From: Pelagibaculum spongiae
GTDB taxonomy: Bacteria; Pseudomonadota; Gammaproteobacteria; Enterobacterales; Pelagibaculaceae
Reading direction: 5' to 3'
DNA length: 64,000 nt
Assembly: GCF_003097315.1 (NCBI RefSeq)
Contig: NZ_QDDL01000007.1
Location: 147,455-211,454 of the forward strand
The notes under the pieces were generated by a model that was not told the DNA's origin, did no database searches, and worked only from the letters and a program-made list of their open reading frames with translations. Of the stretch, positions 36,614 to 45,023 are shown piece after piece; the first letter of the stretch is position 1, and each line of letters opens with the position of its first letter. The translations under genes and the position numbers were made by a program.

Positions 36614-37312
36614 ATGAAGGAAAAAAACTACTCTACTGAGCTTGAAGTACAAAGTTTGTATGAAGGCCTGCTTCACCAAGCAACAAGGACTGATACAAGA
36701 AAGACACTCAATACAATTCATGATATTTGCAAGAAATTAGTTGCAAACAACTCAACCCCTTCAGTCCCTATTGTTGCAAAGCTTGTCGGGAACCAAGGGA
36801 TAATTATCTCAGTTCGAACAATCTATAACCGACGCGGTGGAAACAACCCTTATCCACGTTTAATTGATGCTTGGGCGCGTTTTTCTGAATTTAAGAGTTC
36901 GAAAGTTTCATCGAATATTGATCTTAGCTTTCAGCTGGTTAATGATAGCGATCTTGTAAAAATATCCGATCCAGTCTTGCGCCACAAAATAATGATTATA
37001 TTCGGCCAGCACAAGTCACTAATAAAAGAAAACAACGCACTTCGCGAAATACAAAAAATGCCTTTGATTTTACCCCCAGGATCAGAGCAGGAAAGGTGTC
37101 AGAACGAACAAAAAAAACCTGCTCTTGAGGCGTACGATACTGAAGTTATTGTGAAATTTTTAAAAGGAAACAATGCCAAGGGTTTATGCTTCGACCAGTA
37201 TGGAGCACTGAATTCAAATAAAGCAATACCTCGACATCAGGTACTCTCTGAGCCAGGATTAAAAGAAGCAATTGAAAAGCTTATTCCGGAAAAGCTATTG
37301 CTTACAGAATGA
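36614..37312 (+). CDS. gmtX: Third trio protein, GmtX-like
   Basis: A 232-residue protein 16 bp after gmtZ with ATG 36614 preceded by a weak AACTATGAAGGA context. The N-terminal half reads like a helix-turn-helix (TPSVPIVAKLV, then ISVRTIYNRRGGNNPYPRLI), and the rest is helical. It takes the third place of the trio, comparable to TnpC of Tn554-like elements, where the small protein assists or orients recombination. GmtX identity is inferred from position and length, since the sequence itself carries no diagnostic motif I know. Confidence 0.65.
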   Translation: MKEKNYSTELEVQSLYEGLLHQATRTDTRKTLNTIHDICKKLVANNSTPSVPIVAKLVGNQGIIISVRTIYNRRGGNNPYPRLIDAWARFSEFKSSKVSSNIDLSFQLVNDSDLVKISDPVLRHKIMIIFGQHKSLIKENNALREIQKMPLILPPGSEQERCQNEQKKPALEAYDTEVIVKFLKGNNAKGLCFDQYGALNSNKAIPRHQVLSEPGLKEAIEKLIPEKLLLTE

Positions 37313-37379
37313 CTTAATTACATTGATCGTATATATAAATAGCTTTTCGGATGCCTAAGGAGTAATTAAAGAGCGTATT

Positions 37380-37669
37380 CGCCCAGAACCTATTTCAAGA
37401 CTCGATCATGTTTGGATACTTCTCATCCCACTTCTCACCAAAAAGCACTAAATTAAGCAACTGTCACCAATCGATAAATCTTCTTTAAATCAGACGTAAC
37501 CGCTTTGTAATCTTTGTATGGCACGAACTTCATTGAACTCCTTGTCATATGGGAGATACAACACTGAACTTGACTTGTACTAGTGTAGTGCATCAACTTC
37601 GAATATATCATAATGGCGAGAATTTCTAGTTCTTTGCTTGTTAGCCCTTTATTTTTGAGGAATACTCTA
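37380..37669 (-). pseudogene. IS256-family transposase remnant
   Basis: The minus strand reads FLKNKGLT (near 37655), VQCCISHMTRSSMKFVPYKDYKAVTSDLKKIY in one frame (37590-37465), and FGEKWDEKYPNMIES in another (near 37435-37390). These are the central and later parts of an IS256 (mutator-type) transposase, whose family reads VQLCIVHMVRNSLKFV and WDEKYP at the same places. The catalytic C-terminus is lost. The IS21 element at 37677 cut into its 5' side. Confidence 0.65.
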
Positions 37670-37758
37670 ATTCAATTGCCTATTCCTGCGATCGTGAACA
37701 CCTATTCTTGCGCAATATGAACACCCATTACCCTAACGCATTCCGCATATTCAAATGT

Positions 37759-38514
37759 CTAGCTCAAGTGTTCATTTTGAGCCAGTTTTTCACCTGCCTT
37801 TTTTCTCATCGATTCTCCCTTCAGGTTCAAGCGGTGAGCGTTGTGCATTAACCGGTCTAAAATCGCATCCGCTATCGTGCTGTCACCGATGCTGTGATAC
37901 CACTCGGTGGTCGGTAATTGGCTAATAACTAACGTGCTGCTGTTTTGGTGGCGGTCATCCATAATCTCCATTAAATCGTTTCTTTGCCCGCCCTGTAACG
38001 GTTCTAACCCCCAATCATCCAATATCAATAACTGATAACGAGCGATTTGCTTGAGTACTTTGGGATAGCTGCCGTCAGCTTTGGCCTGCTCTAATTCACG
38101 CATCATTCGTCTGATTCGGTAATAACGACAGCTATGGCCTTTTTGGCAAGCGGCCTGCGCTAATGCACAAGCCAGCCAAGTTTTTCCGCTGCCGCAAGGC
38201 CCGCTGATTAACAGGTTTTGCTTTTGATCCAGCCATTGCAGTTGAACCAATTCAGCCATCTGGCTTTTATTCAAACCTCGAGAATGCTGGTAATCGATAT
38301 CTTTTAAATGCGCATTCAGCCGTAATTTGGCTTGTCGCAACAACCTTGCATGACGATTGCCATTTCGCCATGAATGCTCTTGGTCCAATAACAGTAACAA
38401 CCGTTCCTCAAAGGCCATTTCCTGATAGGTTGCCGGTTGCTCTTGTTGAGTAATCAAGGCATCGGCCATGCCGCTCATGCGCATTTCTCGGATTAATTCT
38501 AAAGTTCGGTTCAT
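37759..38514 (-). CDS. istB: IS21-family helper ATPase IstB
   Basis: A 251-residue DnaC-like AAA+ ATPase. Walker A is GPCGSGKTWLACAL (residues ~104-117) and Walker B LLILDDWGLEPL (~165-176). IstB bends and marks target DNA and stimulates IstA. The length equals the family standard. It lies 70 bp after istA on the same strand. The start at ATG 38514 is preceded by GAGGAGC, a strong ribosome-binding site. Confidence 0.92.
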   Translation of the reverse strand: MNRTLELIREMRMSGMADALITQQEQPATYQEMAFEERLLLLLDQEHSWRNGNRHARLLRQAKLRLNAHLKDIDYQHSRGLNKSQMAELVQLQWLDQKQNLLISGPCGSGKTWLACALAQAACQKGHSCRYYRIRRMMRELEQAKADGSYPKVLKQIARYQLLILDDWGLEPLQGGQRNDLMEIMDDRHQNSSTLVISQLPTTEWYHSIGDSTIADAILDRLMHNAHRLNLKGESMRKKAGEKLAQNEHLS

Positions 38515-38584
38515 TTGGTGCTCCTCGGGTTGCAGCGTTCTGTTATAGGCCTTTATACCGGATTGCGTGTGTGATTCTGTGGCA

Positions 38585-40129
38585 CTAATGGAAACTGTCA
38601 GGGCCGCGTATATTTAAATGCTGCTGCGGTAATTGGTAATCCAGTTCGTCTTGTTCTGGCAGCTGGTCACGGCAGTTTTTAAGCATCGACCGGAGGTTTT
38701 CCAAGCGATTCAAATGTTTTTTCAATGCCAGCTCACAGCTTTTATCTAATCGATGCGGTGGGTATTTTTTGCCTAAATTCAATACGCCCAGCCAAATTCG
38801 GTAGGCCTGCTCGGGATGCTGTTTTTCAGTAAACCGTTCTTGCATCCATAGCTGAACGTGCGCGCCTAGTTTTAAGGCATTCGCCAGAATCGTCTCTTGA
38901 TTCCAATATTGGTGCTGGCAATGGCGCTCGGGCATATGCATCGCCAAGATGGTTGTCCCCGGCGTTAATTGCCGGGCATGGCTGGCGACCAATTGATTGT
39001 GCAAATACAGTTCAATCAGGTTTTGACCGGCGTGTAATTCCAGCTTTTCACCCACCAAATGATGCGGCACCGAATAGAAGTGTTTTTGATATTGGACGTG
39101 GTAATCCGGGTGAATTTTAACCCGCTTAACATCTCGGTATTGCCATGGGTGAAGCGGCAGTGGTTTTAATTCAGGCTGGTCTAGTTGTTTAAATAATGAG
39201 GCGCGACAGCCCGTTTGTTGCTTGAATGGCCGTTGATTGAAGTCGATTAATAAGTCGCTTATCCGCTGGTTTAATGCGGCCAAACTAAAGAATTGTTGAT
39301 GGCGGAGCCTGGCCAATATCCAGCGCTGTACCATTTGTACCGCGAGCTCTGCTTTGGATTTATCTTTTGGTTTATAAGGCCGAGCAGGCAATACCGCGAC
39401 CTGGTAATGGCTGGCTAACTGCTGGTAACTGACATTTTTATCTGGATCATAGCGACAGGCTTTGGTTACCGCACTTTTTAAATTATCCGGCACCAATAAT
39501 TCGGGTACGCCGCCAAAGAACTCAAACATTTTAACGTGGGCATCTAACCAGTCGGGCAGGCGCTGACTCCAGCTGGCGCAAGCAAAGGTATAGCCTGACG
39601 CCCCGAGCACCGCAACAAAGATTTGTGCCTGCTTAATTTCACCGGTTCTGCCATGAATGATCGGCATGGTCTGGCCAGAGTAATCAATAAAACACTTTTC
39701 ACCGGCTTTATGAATTTGCCGCATGGAGCGCTTTTGAGTGGCGAGCCATTTTTTATAATGCACGCAATATTGAGCGTAACAATAACTACGGTTTGGGTAC
39801 TTCGCATGGTACTCCTCCCACAACAGTTGGCGTGTCATGCCTTTACGCTTGAGCTCATGGTGGACTTCAGGCCAGTCAGGCTGTTCTAGTCGCTTTGAGA
39901 TGGCGGTGTCAGCTTCTGGATAGAAGCAACGAGCGAGTGCCTGATCATCGCTTAATGTTTCAGGTAATGGCCAGCAGAGCGACTGCTGTTGCGCCGTAGC
40001 AAGCAATCCTTGAATGGTTCCAACACTGGCTCGGGTGCAGTGTGAAATTTTACGGATAGACAGCTTGCTTTCAAATCTGAGACGAAGGATTTCCCGTAGA
40101 TATCGCATTTTAATTCTCGACCTTGACAT
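38585..40129 (-). CDS. istA: IS21-family transposase IstA
   Basis: A 514-residue DDE transposase. The N-terminal HTH reads RLRFESKLSIRKISHCTRAS. The rve integrase core has CFIDYSGQTMP (first Asp), LLVPDNLKSAV (second Asp) and YKPKDKSKAELAVQ (Glu). A Mu-type C-terminal domain follows (YQKHFYSVPHHLVGEKL). It cuts and joins the element ends together with IstB. The start at ATG 40129 follows GGAG seven bases upstream. No frame disruption is visible. Confidence 0.93.
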   Translation of the reverse strand: MSRSRIKMRYLREILRLRFESKLSIRKISHCTRASVGTIQGLLATAQQQSLCWPLPETLSDDQALARCFYPEADTAISKRLEQPDWPEVHHELKRKGMTRQLLWEEYHAKYPNRSYCYAQYCVHYKKWLATQKRSMRQIHKAGEKCFIDYSGQTMPIIHGRTGEIKQAQIFVAVLGASGYTFACASWSQRLPDWLDAHVKMFEFFGGVPELLVPDNLKSAVTKACRYDPDKNVSYQQLASHYQVAVLPARPYKPKDKSKAELAVQMVQRWILARLRHQQFFSLAALNQRISDLLIDFNQRPFKQQTGCRASLFKQLDQPELKPLPLHPWQYRDVKRVKIHPDYHVQYQKHFYSVPHHLVGEKLELHAGQNLIELYLHNQLVASHARQLTPGTTILAMHMPERHCQHQYWNQETILANALKLGAHVQLWMQERFTEKQHPEQAYRIWLGVLNLGKKYPPHRLDKSCELALKKHLNRLENLRSMLKNCRDQLPEQDELDYQLPQQHLNIRGPDSFH

Positions 40130-40436
40130 GGCTTTCTCCTGAGTTGGCAGGGAAAGCGTAGCGTTGGGTTAAATATCAATGCATTAGGGTTGTTCTGGCA
40201 ATTTGAACACTGATTCTGGAAATGAGCCAAAAAGTGTTCAAATAAAAACAGAATGGGTGTTCATTTTGAAACAGAATAGGTGTTCAAATAAAAACAGAAT
40301 GACTGTTCAGATTGAGGCAGAATATGCACATTAGAAGTTATTCTTGAAAATGAACACTGCTTCTTGCGATCATGCAAAAGTGTTCACCTTGAGAAAAGAA
40401 TGGAGGTTCATCTTGGACAAGAATATGCAATTCAAT

Positions 40437-40998
40437 CATTCGCTCTAGGTATCTCAATGATTAATGATACCCCCCCCTTCTTTGAAGGAACTAGATTAGA
40501 ACACCAATCATCTCCCCCGTTAATCAAACCTTGCTAATCATAAATCATCAACTCTTCAGCAAATAGATAGTGAATCATGGGGTTTATCTCTAGAAATAAA
40601 ATCAGTAATATCCATAGAGTACGACGGACTAGCGTGAAAAAGAGCAATGCTGGTGTGTACTCACGCTCATAGGGATAGACTGTCAATTAGGCTCTTAGAG
40701 TGTACCACCCCCCCCTTTTTCTCTAAATAAAAAGTATCGTGAAAAATAGTCGTCTACGATAAAATACCCTTGAAAAACAAACTAAATACTTAAATATGGG
40801 AGAAGGGGGGGGATTGGTACTCAAATAAATATTCAAATAAAATATAACACTGACCCTAGTCGAAAAAATGGTAAATGTTCGCTAGGGGTAATACAACATC
40901 ACCTTAAAAGAAGACTTCTCAGTGTCCCCCTTAAAAGCAAGCAAAAAAAGAAGCATGTAGTAACAAGTAGTAACCTAAGTTAGGGGGTTAATCGAACG
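40437..40998. other. Non-coding stretch with three 8-base C/G runs
   Basis: There is no gene. Runs of eight C at 40470-40477 and 40708-40715 and eight G at 40805-40812 stand out against AT-rich DNA. The flanks are alike: ATACCCCCCCCTTCT, then ACCACCCCCCCCTTTT, and (as reverse complement) AATCCCCCCCCTTCT. The stretch ends at the tRNA fragment. Confidence 0.6.
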
Positions 40999-41047
40999 AT
41001 CGCCTCCTAAGCGATAGATACAGGTTCGATCCCTGTCGGGAGTGCCA
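40999..41047 (+). tRNA. tRNA-Arg(CCT), 3' fragment only
   Basis: The anticodon arm is ATCGC CTCCTAA GCGAT with anticodon CCT (41006-41008). The T arm is ACAGG TTCGATC CCTGT. The acceptor 3' strand CGGGAGT, discriminator G and CCA follow. The matching 5' acceptor (ACTCCCG) and a D arm are absent upstream, where TTAGGGGGTTAATCGAACG stands instead. This is what remains at the far end of an element that integrated in a tRNA gene. Confidence 0.8.
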
Positions 41048-41088
41048 GATATAAAAAAAGCGCCGTTTACGGCGCTTTTTTTATATCT
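41047..41088. terminator. Bidirectional intrinsic terminator
   Basis: A perfect inverted repeat with GCGCCG TTTA CGGCGC core flanked by A7 and T7 runs. It can end transcription from the tRNA side and from the DUF411 gene coming the other way. Confidence 0.9.
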
Positions 41089-41098
41089 GTGACCCGTT

Positions 41099-41527
41099 CT
41101 AGTGGCTTTTAAACACTTTAATGCCGCCATCCTGATCAACTGCATAAACATTAAAACCTTCAATGGTTTCGCCAGGCTTAGCCATTCCAGGTGATTGCGC
41201 TGGCATACCCGGCACCGCAAGCCCCTTCACGCCATCAAGCTTCAATACCCGTTTGATATCTGCCGCAGGCACATGCCCTTCTATAAACTTGCCATTGATA
41301 AATGCGGTATGACAAGAAGCTAATCGGCTATCTAACCCGGCTTTCTTTTTGAATGGGTGAACGCTTTGAACATTATGCTCTTTAACTTCAAAACCATTTT
41401 GTTTCAAGTGACTGACCCAGCCACTACAGCAGCCTCAAGTGGGTGATTTGTAAACATCGATCACCGGTGCCGCCATCACAGAAAACGAAGTAAACAACAG
41501 TGCAATTGAAAACAGGATTCGAGACAT
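41099..41527 (-). CDS. DUF411 protein with in-frame UGA at the first active-site Cys (candidate selenoprotein)
   Basis: Read through the UGA at 41437-41435, the gene codes 142 residues: a signal peptide (MSRILFSIALLFTSFS, cut near MAA), VYKSPT-U-GCCSGW, then QNGFEVKEHNV, RLASCHTAFINGKFIEGHVPA and VKGLAVPGMPAQSPGM. This is a complete DUF411 protein, a periplasmic family linked to copper and other metals, where the motif is normally Cys-Gly-Cys-Cys. Residue 31 is UGA. ATG 41527 has GGAG six bases upstream. A 7-bp stem with a GGGTC loop follows the UGA at SECIS distance (41407-41425). The alternative is a simple nonsense mutation, in which case the frame from 41407 would be a remnant. Confidence 0.72.
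41407..41437 (-). promoter_or_regulatory. Putative bacterial SECIS element
   Basis: After UGA come nine bases, then AGTGGCT, loop GGGTC, and AGTCACT, a 7-bp stem containing one G-U pair. The first loop G is at +17 after UGA, close to the arrangement in the E. coli fdhF SECIS, where the loop also contains GGUC. SelB would recognise such a loop. Confidence 0.55.
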
Positions 41528-41685
41528 GACCACTCCAAAACAAGATTTAAAATTGTATTGCAGACAAAAATAAACCCTGCCACTAGGACAGGGTCAAGGA
41601 TTAATTAAATATCTGGCAAGCTTTTGCTATAGCTGAAACTTCTCGGTTTTCAGTTGCAAATTATCAGTTCTTAGCAAAATCGCTA

Positions 41686-43047
41686 CTAGCCCAGAATGCT
41701 GTTAAGGAAAATCGCGAATACCGCTGCCGGTGAAACTATCCGTACCAGCCACAACCATCCATTAAATTGCGTATCACTCATATGACTGAGCTCTTGTCTG
41801 ATAACTTCCCGCTTCATCACCCAGCCAGCAAACAGTGCGATCGCCATACCACCACCCGGCAACAAGATGTTGGCAGTCAACTTATCCAACGCATCGAGGA
41901 TGTTATTGCCAAAGATCATCACATCAGACCAGATGTTGAATGAGAACACCGTCGCCATACCCAGCAACCATACTGCGAAACAGAAGATGAAGGTGGCAAC
42001 CGGACGACTTACATCAAAGCGTTCAATCATCCAGGATACTGCAGGTTCTACCAGTGAAATGGTTGAGCTCAGCGCCGCCATTGCAACCAGCAAGAAGAAC
42101 AAGAAGCCAAAAATTTCACCACCTGCAATCTGACCAAATGCTGCAGGCAGAGAAATAAACATCAAGCCCGGACCTGCAGATGGCTCCATGCCATTGGCAA
42201 ACACGATTGGGAACAATGCCATACCTGCAACCAGTGCAACTAAGGTATCCAGAATCGCTACGGTGACCACCGTACTGCCAATATTGGCATCTTCAGGCAT
42301 GTAAGCACCGTAAGCCATGATGGCACCCATACCCAGACTCAGGGTAAAGAATGCGTGGCCCATGCCAGCCAGAATTGCTTCGCTGGTGATCTTGTCGAAA
42401 TCAACAGTGAACAGGAACTTCAAACCTTCAAGAAAGTAGCCAGTAGTGAAGGCACTGTATGCCAACAAAGCCAACAACAAAATAAACAAGGCAGGCATAA
42501 GGAAACGAACGCTCTTCTCTAGGCCGTCGTGAATACCTTTAGCAATGATATAACCGGTAACTACCATGATGCCGGTGTGGAAAATAGTCAGCTTTTTCCA
42601 GTCACCAATCAGCGCACCGAAATGCTCACCCGCTGCCTCGCCTTGCAAGCTAGGGAACACGCCAGTAGCAGCGTCGATAGTGTAAGACAGAGACCAGCCT
42701 GCGATAACGCTGTAGAAAGACAGGATTAAAAAGCCGGTTAAAACACCAACAACACCAATCAAACCCCATGCTCGAGATGCTTTATTTTCTTTTGCCAAAC
42801 GTAACATGCTGACAATTGGGCTATGTCGCCCATGACGACCTAGAGTAGTTTCCGCGACCATAATCGGTATGCCAACTAGCGCAATACAGATTAGATAAGT
42901 CAGTACGAATGCACCGCCGCCATTAGCGCCAGTCATGTATGGGAATTTCCAGATATTACCCAAACCTACAGCAGAACCTGTTGCAGCCAGGATAAAGGTC
43001 CAACGCGTTGCCCAGGTCTTGGCAACCACTTGGTTTGCACTACTCAT
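41686..43047 (-). CDS. Sodium-dependent SNF-family transporter 1
   Basis: A 453-residue neurotransmitter:sodium symporter (LeuT fold). TM1 holds the unwound sodium-site motif ATGSAVGLGNIWKFPYMTG (residues 21-39), and TM6 GMGHAFFTLSLGMGAIMAYG (~228-247). About 11-12 membrane segments are seen. It imports an amino acid or similar small solute with sodium across the inner membrane; the substrate cannot be read from the sequence. It is a close paralogue of 43276-44628 immediately upstream on the same strand, 228 bp away behind a terminator, so each copy is probably separately controlled. Confidence 0.92.
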   Translation of the reverse strand: MSSANQVVAKTWATRWTFILAATGSAVGLGNIWKFPYMTGANGGGAFVLTYLICIALVGIPIMVAETTLGRHGRHSPIVSMLRLAKENKASRAWGLIGVVGVLTGFLILSFYSVIAGWSLSYTIDAATGVFPSLQGEAAGEHFGALIGDWKKLTIFHTGIMVVTGYIIAKGIHDGLEKSVRFLMPALFILLLALLAYSAFTTGYFLEGLKFLFTVDFDKITSEAILAGMGHAFFTLSLGMGAIMAYGAYMPEDANIGSTVVTVAILDTLVALVAGMALFPIVFANGMEPSAGPGLMFISLPAAFGQIAGGEIFGFLFFLLVAMAALSSTISLVEPAVSWMIERFDVSRPVATFIFCFAVWLLGMATVFSFNIWSDVMIFGNNILDALDKLTANILLPGGGMAIALFAGWVMKREVIRQELSHMSDTQFNGWLWLVRIVSPAAVFAIFLNSILG

Positions 43048-43222
43048 TCAACCACCACTATTACTATTGTTATATATCCCGATAACCATATGGAATTAAT
43101 TTTCCATATAAGTTGCCGCTTTAGTTATCTCGATACTCTGTGCATTTGCACATTTGTTCCAGTATTGCCGGATGAGCTGTAGCTTTTCGAGTCTGTGCAG
43201 TCAGTCACAGAATTGCAAAACA

Positions 43223-43251
43223 AAAAAAGCCAGACCGAAGCCTGGCTTTTA
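43223..43251 (-). terminator. Intrinsic terminator of the upstream transporter
   Basis: On the minus strand AAAAGCCAG GCTTCGGT CTGGCTTTTTTTG forms a GC stem followed by a T run, 25 bp past the stop of the transporter ending at 43276. Confidence 0.85.
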
Positions 43252-43275
43252 AAGGTTTGTTTTTAATTAAAACAA

Positions 43276-44628
43276 TTAAGAAATACTATTCAAAAAAACG
43301 ATAAATACAGCTAATGGCGAAATAATTCTAATCAGCCAACGCCACAGGGTAAACCCGCCATGGCTGAGCGACAGCTCTTTTTCCATGATTTCTTTTTTCA
43401 TTACCCAACCCGCAAAAATTGCAATTGCCATTCCTCCGAGCGGTAACAAAATATTCGCCGTTACATAATCCAACCAATCGAAAATTGTTTTTCCAAAAGG
43501 TTTAATCTCTGACCAAATGTTGAATGAAAATACACTGGCTAAGCCCAACAACCACACCAAAGCGCAAACGATGATAGTTGCCATAGCGCGATTGACCGGG
43601 AAGCGTTCAATAATCCAGGCAACGGCAGGCTCGACCAAAGAAATAGCAGAACTTAATGCTGCAATAGCAACTAATGCAAAAAATAGTGTTCCAAAAATAC
43701 TGCCGCCGGCCATTTGACCAAATGCAGCCGGTAAAGAAATAAACATTAACCCTGGGCCGGATGCTGGCTCCATTCCATTGGCAAAAACAATCGGAAATAA
43801 TGCCATGCCTGCAACCAATGCAATAAAGGTATCAAAAAACGCTACCGTGACAATGGTGCTACCTATTTTGGCATCTTTGGGCATATAAGCACCGTATGCC
43901 ATGATAGCACCCATGCTCAGGCTCAAGGTAAAGAATGCATGGCCCATGCCGGCTAAAATGGCTTCACTAGTGATTTTGCTGAAATCTGGCACAAACAAAA
44001 ACTTAATGCCTTCCATGAAATAACCCGTAGTAAATGCGCTGTAACCCAACAACAGCATTAACAAAACAAATAATGCTGGCATTAGGAACCGAACACTTTT
44101 TTCCAAGCCTTCATGAATACCACGGGCAATAATAAAAGCAGAAAATCCCATAATAATGGTGTGATATAAAATCAATTTTCCTGGGCTAGCAATTAATGCG
44201 CTAAAGTGCTCGCCCGCCGCATCGCCTTGCAGGCTAGGGAAAACACCTGAAACACCGTCAACCATGTATGAAAGTGACCAACCGGCAATAACGCTATAAA
44301 AAGACAGAATTAAAAATCCGCTTAAAACGCCAACAATACCAATAATGCCCCAGTTTTTAGATGCGCCATTTTCTTTGGCCAATTCAAACATCGTCTGAAT
44401 TGGGTTATGACGACCATGACGGCCTAATGCAGTTTCTGCCATCATAATCGGAATACCGACTAGGGCGATACAAATCAGATAGGTGATTACAAACGCACCA
44501 CCACCATTCACTCCGGTCATATAAGGAAACTTCCAAATATTACCCAAGCCTACTGCGGAACCTGTCGCAGCTAAAATAAACGTCCATCGAGTAGCCCACA
44601 CTTTGGGGTTACTATTTGCCTGACTCAT
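43276..44628 (-). CDS. Sodium-dependent SNF-family transporter 2
   Basis: A 450-residue neurotransmitter:sodium symporter, the tandem paralogue of 41686-43047. They share long identical blocks (for example WTFILAATGSAVGLGNIWK and ILAGMGHAFFTLSL) and differ mainly in loops and the tail. The sodium and substrate site motifs are intact. The gene product has about 11-12 membrane helices. A terminator follows at 43223-43251. The duplication suggests split specificity or regulation for related solutes. Confidence 0.92.
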   Translation of the reverse strand: MSQANSNPKVWATRWTFILAATGSAVGLGNIWKFPYMTGVNGGGAFVITYLICIALVGIPIMMAETALGRHGRHNPIQTMFELAKENGASKNWGIIGIVGVLSGFLILSFYSVIAGWSLSYMVDGVSGVFPSLQGDAAGEHFSALIASPGKLILYHTIIMGFSAFIIARGIHEGLEKSVRFLMPALFVLLMLLLGYSAFTTGYFMEGIKFLFVPDFSKITSEAILAGMGHAFFTLSLSMGAIMAYGAYMPKDAKIGSTIVTVAFFDTFIALVAGMALFPIVFANGMEPASGPGLMFISLPAAFGQMAGGSIFGTLFFALVAIAALSSAISLVEPAVAWIIERFPVNRAMATIIVCALVWLLGLASVFSFNIWSEIKPFGKTIFDWLDYVTANILLPLGGMAIAIFAGWVMKKEIMEKELSLSHGGFTLWRWLIRIISPLAVFIVFLNSIS

Positions 44629-45023
44629 AACACACCCTTTTCTAACGCTTCACTCACTTTCTGGCCATCGATTAAAGTTTTATAGATTACGATAACCATA
44701 AAGAATACAACTTCCGCTCAAACTTAGTTTCAGGTTATACAGCCTGCTGGCGGCAACCATGCCCCAGATCAGCTATTGGCATAATTAACCATAAACTTTG
44801 AATGGATATAGCCAGTGCAGATTGAATGGCTGCTTATTGATGAATCGAATATGAATAGCTGGTGGATGACTTGAGAAGTCTGGCCAGACAAGTTTTCGAG
44901 CACAATTTTATGCACCGAAACACTTGGTGGCCAGTTTTGAGCCTTGGAAAGGTTACTATGCGGCAAAGCCATCAGACTTTATAAGCTTGTAATAACCAGT
45001 AATTGAACGGAGCAAGCGCGCCA
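44629..45023. other. Intergenic region, no gene seen
   Basis: Small frames at 44769-45166 on the minus strand lack coding character. The right part should hold the 3' untranslated end of the hydroxylase gene, and the left part the promoter of the transporter starting at 44628. Confidence 0.5.

Larger units (their letters stand above)
37677..40429 (-). mobile_element. IS21-family element, 2753 bp, with 7-bp target duplication
   Basis: The ends read TGCCTATTCCTG (left) and, as reverse complement, TGCATATTCTTG (right). Both flanks carry ATTCAAT (37670-37676 and 40430-40436), a 7-bp duplication typical of IS21 insertion. Multiple TGTTCA-containing internal end repeats occur, for example at 37693-37720, 40199-40330 and 40349-40410, as expected for IstA binding. 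istA and istB are intact, so the copy may be active. Confidence 0.88.

Noticed and set aside
40975..41220. Minus-strand 81-residue frame containing GTPDRDRTCIYRLGGDRS
   Set aside because: This peptide is the well-known artefact of translating the 3' part of a tRNA gene.
41286..41407. Start of DUF411 at 41407 (102-residue form)
   Set aside because: It would drop the signal peptide and the metal-binding motif; the upstream reading through UGA matches the family from its first residue.
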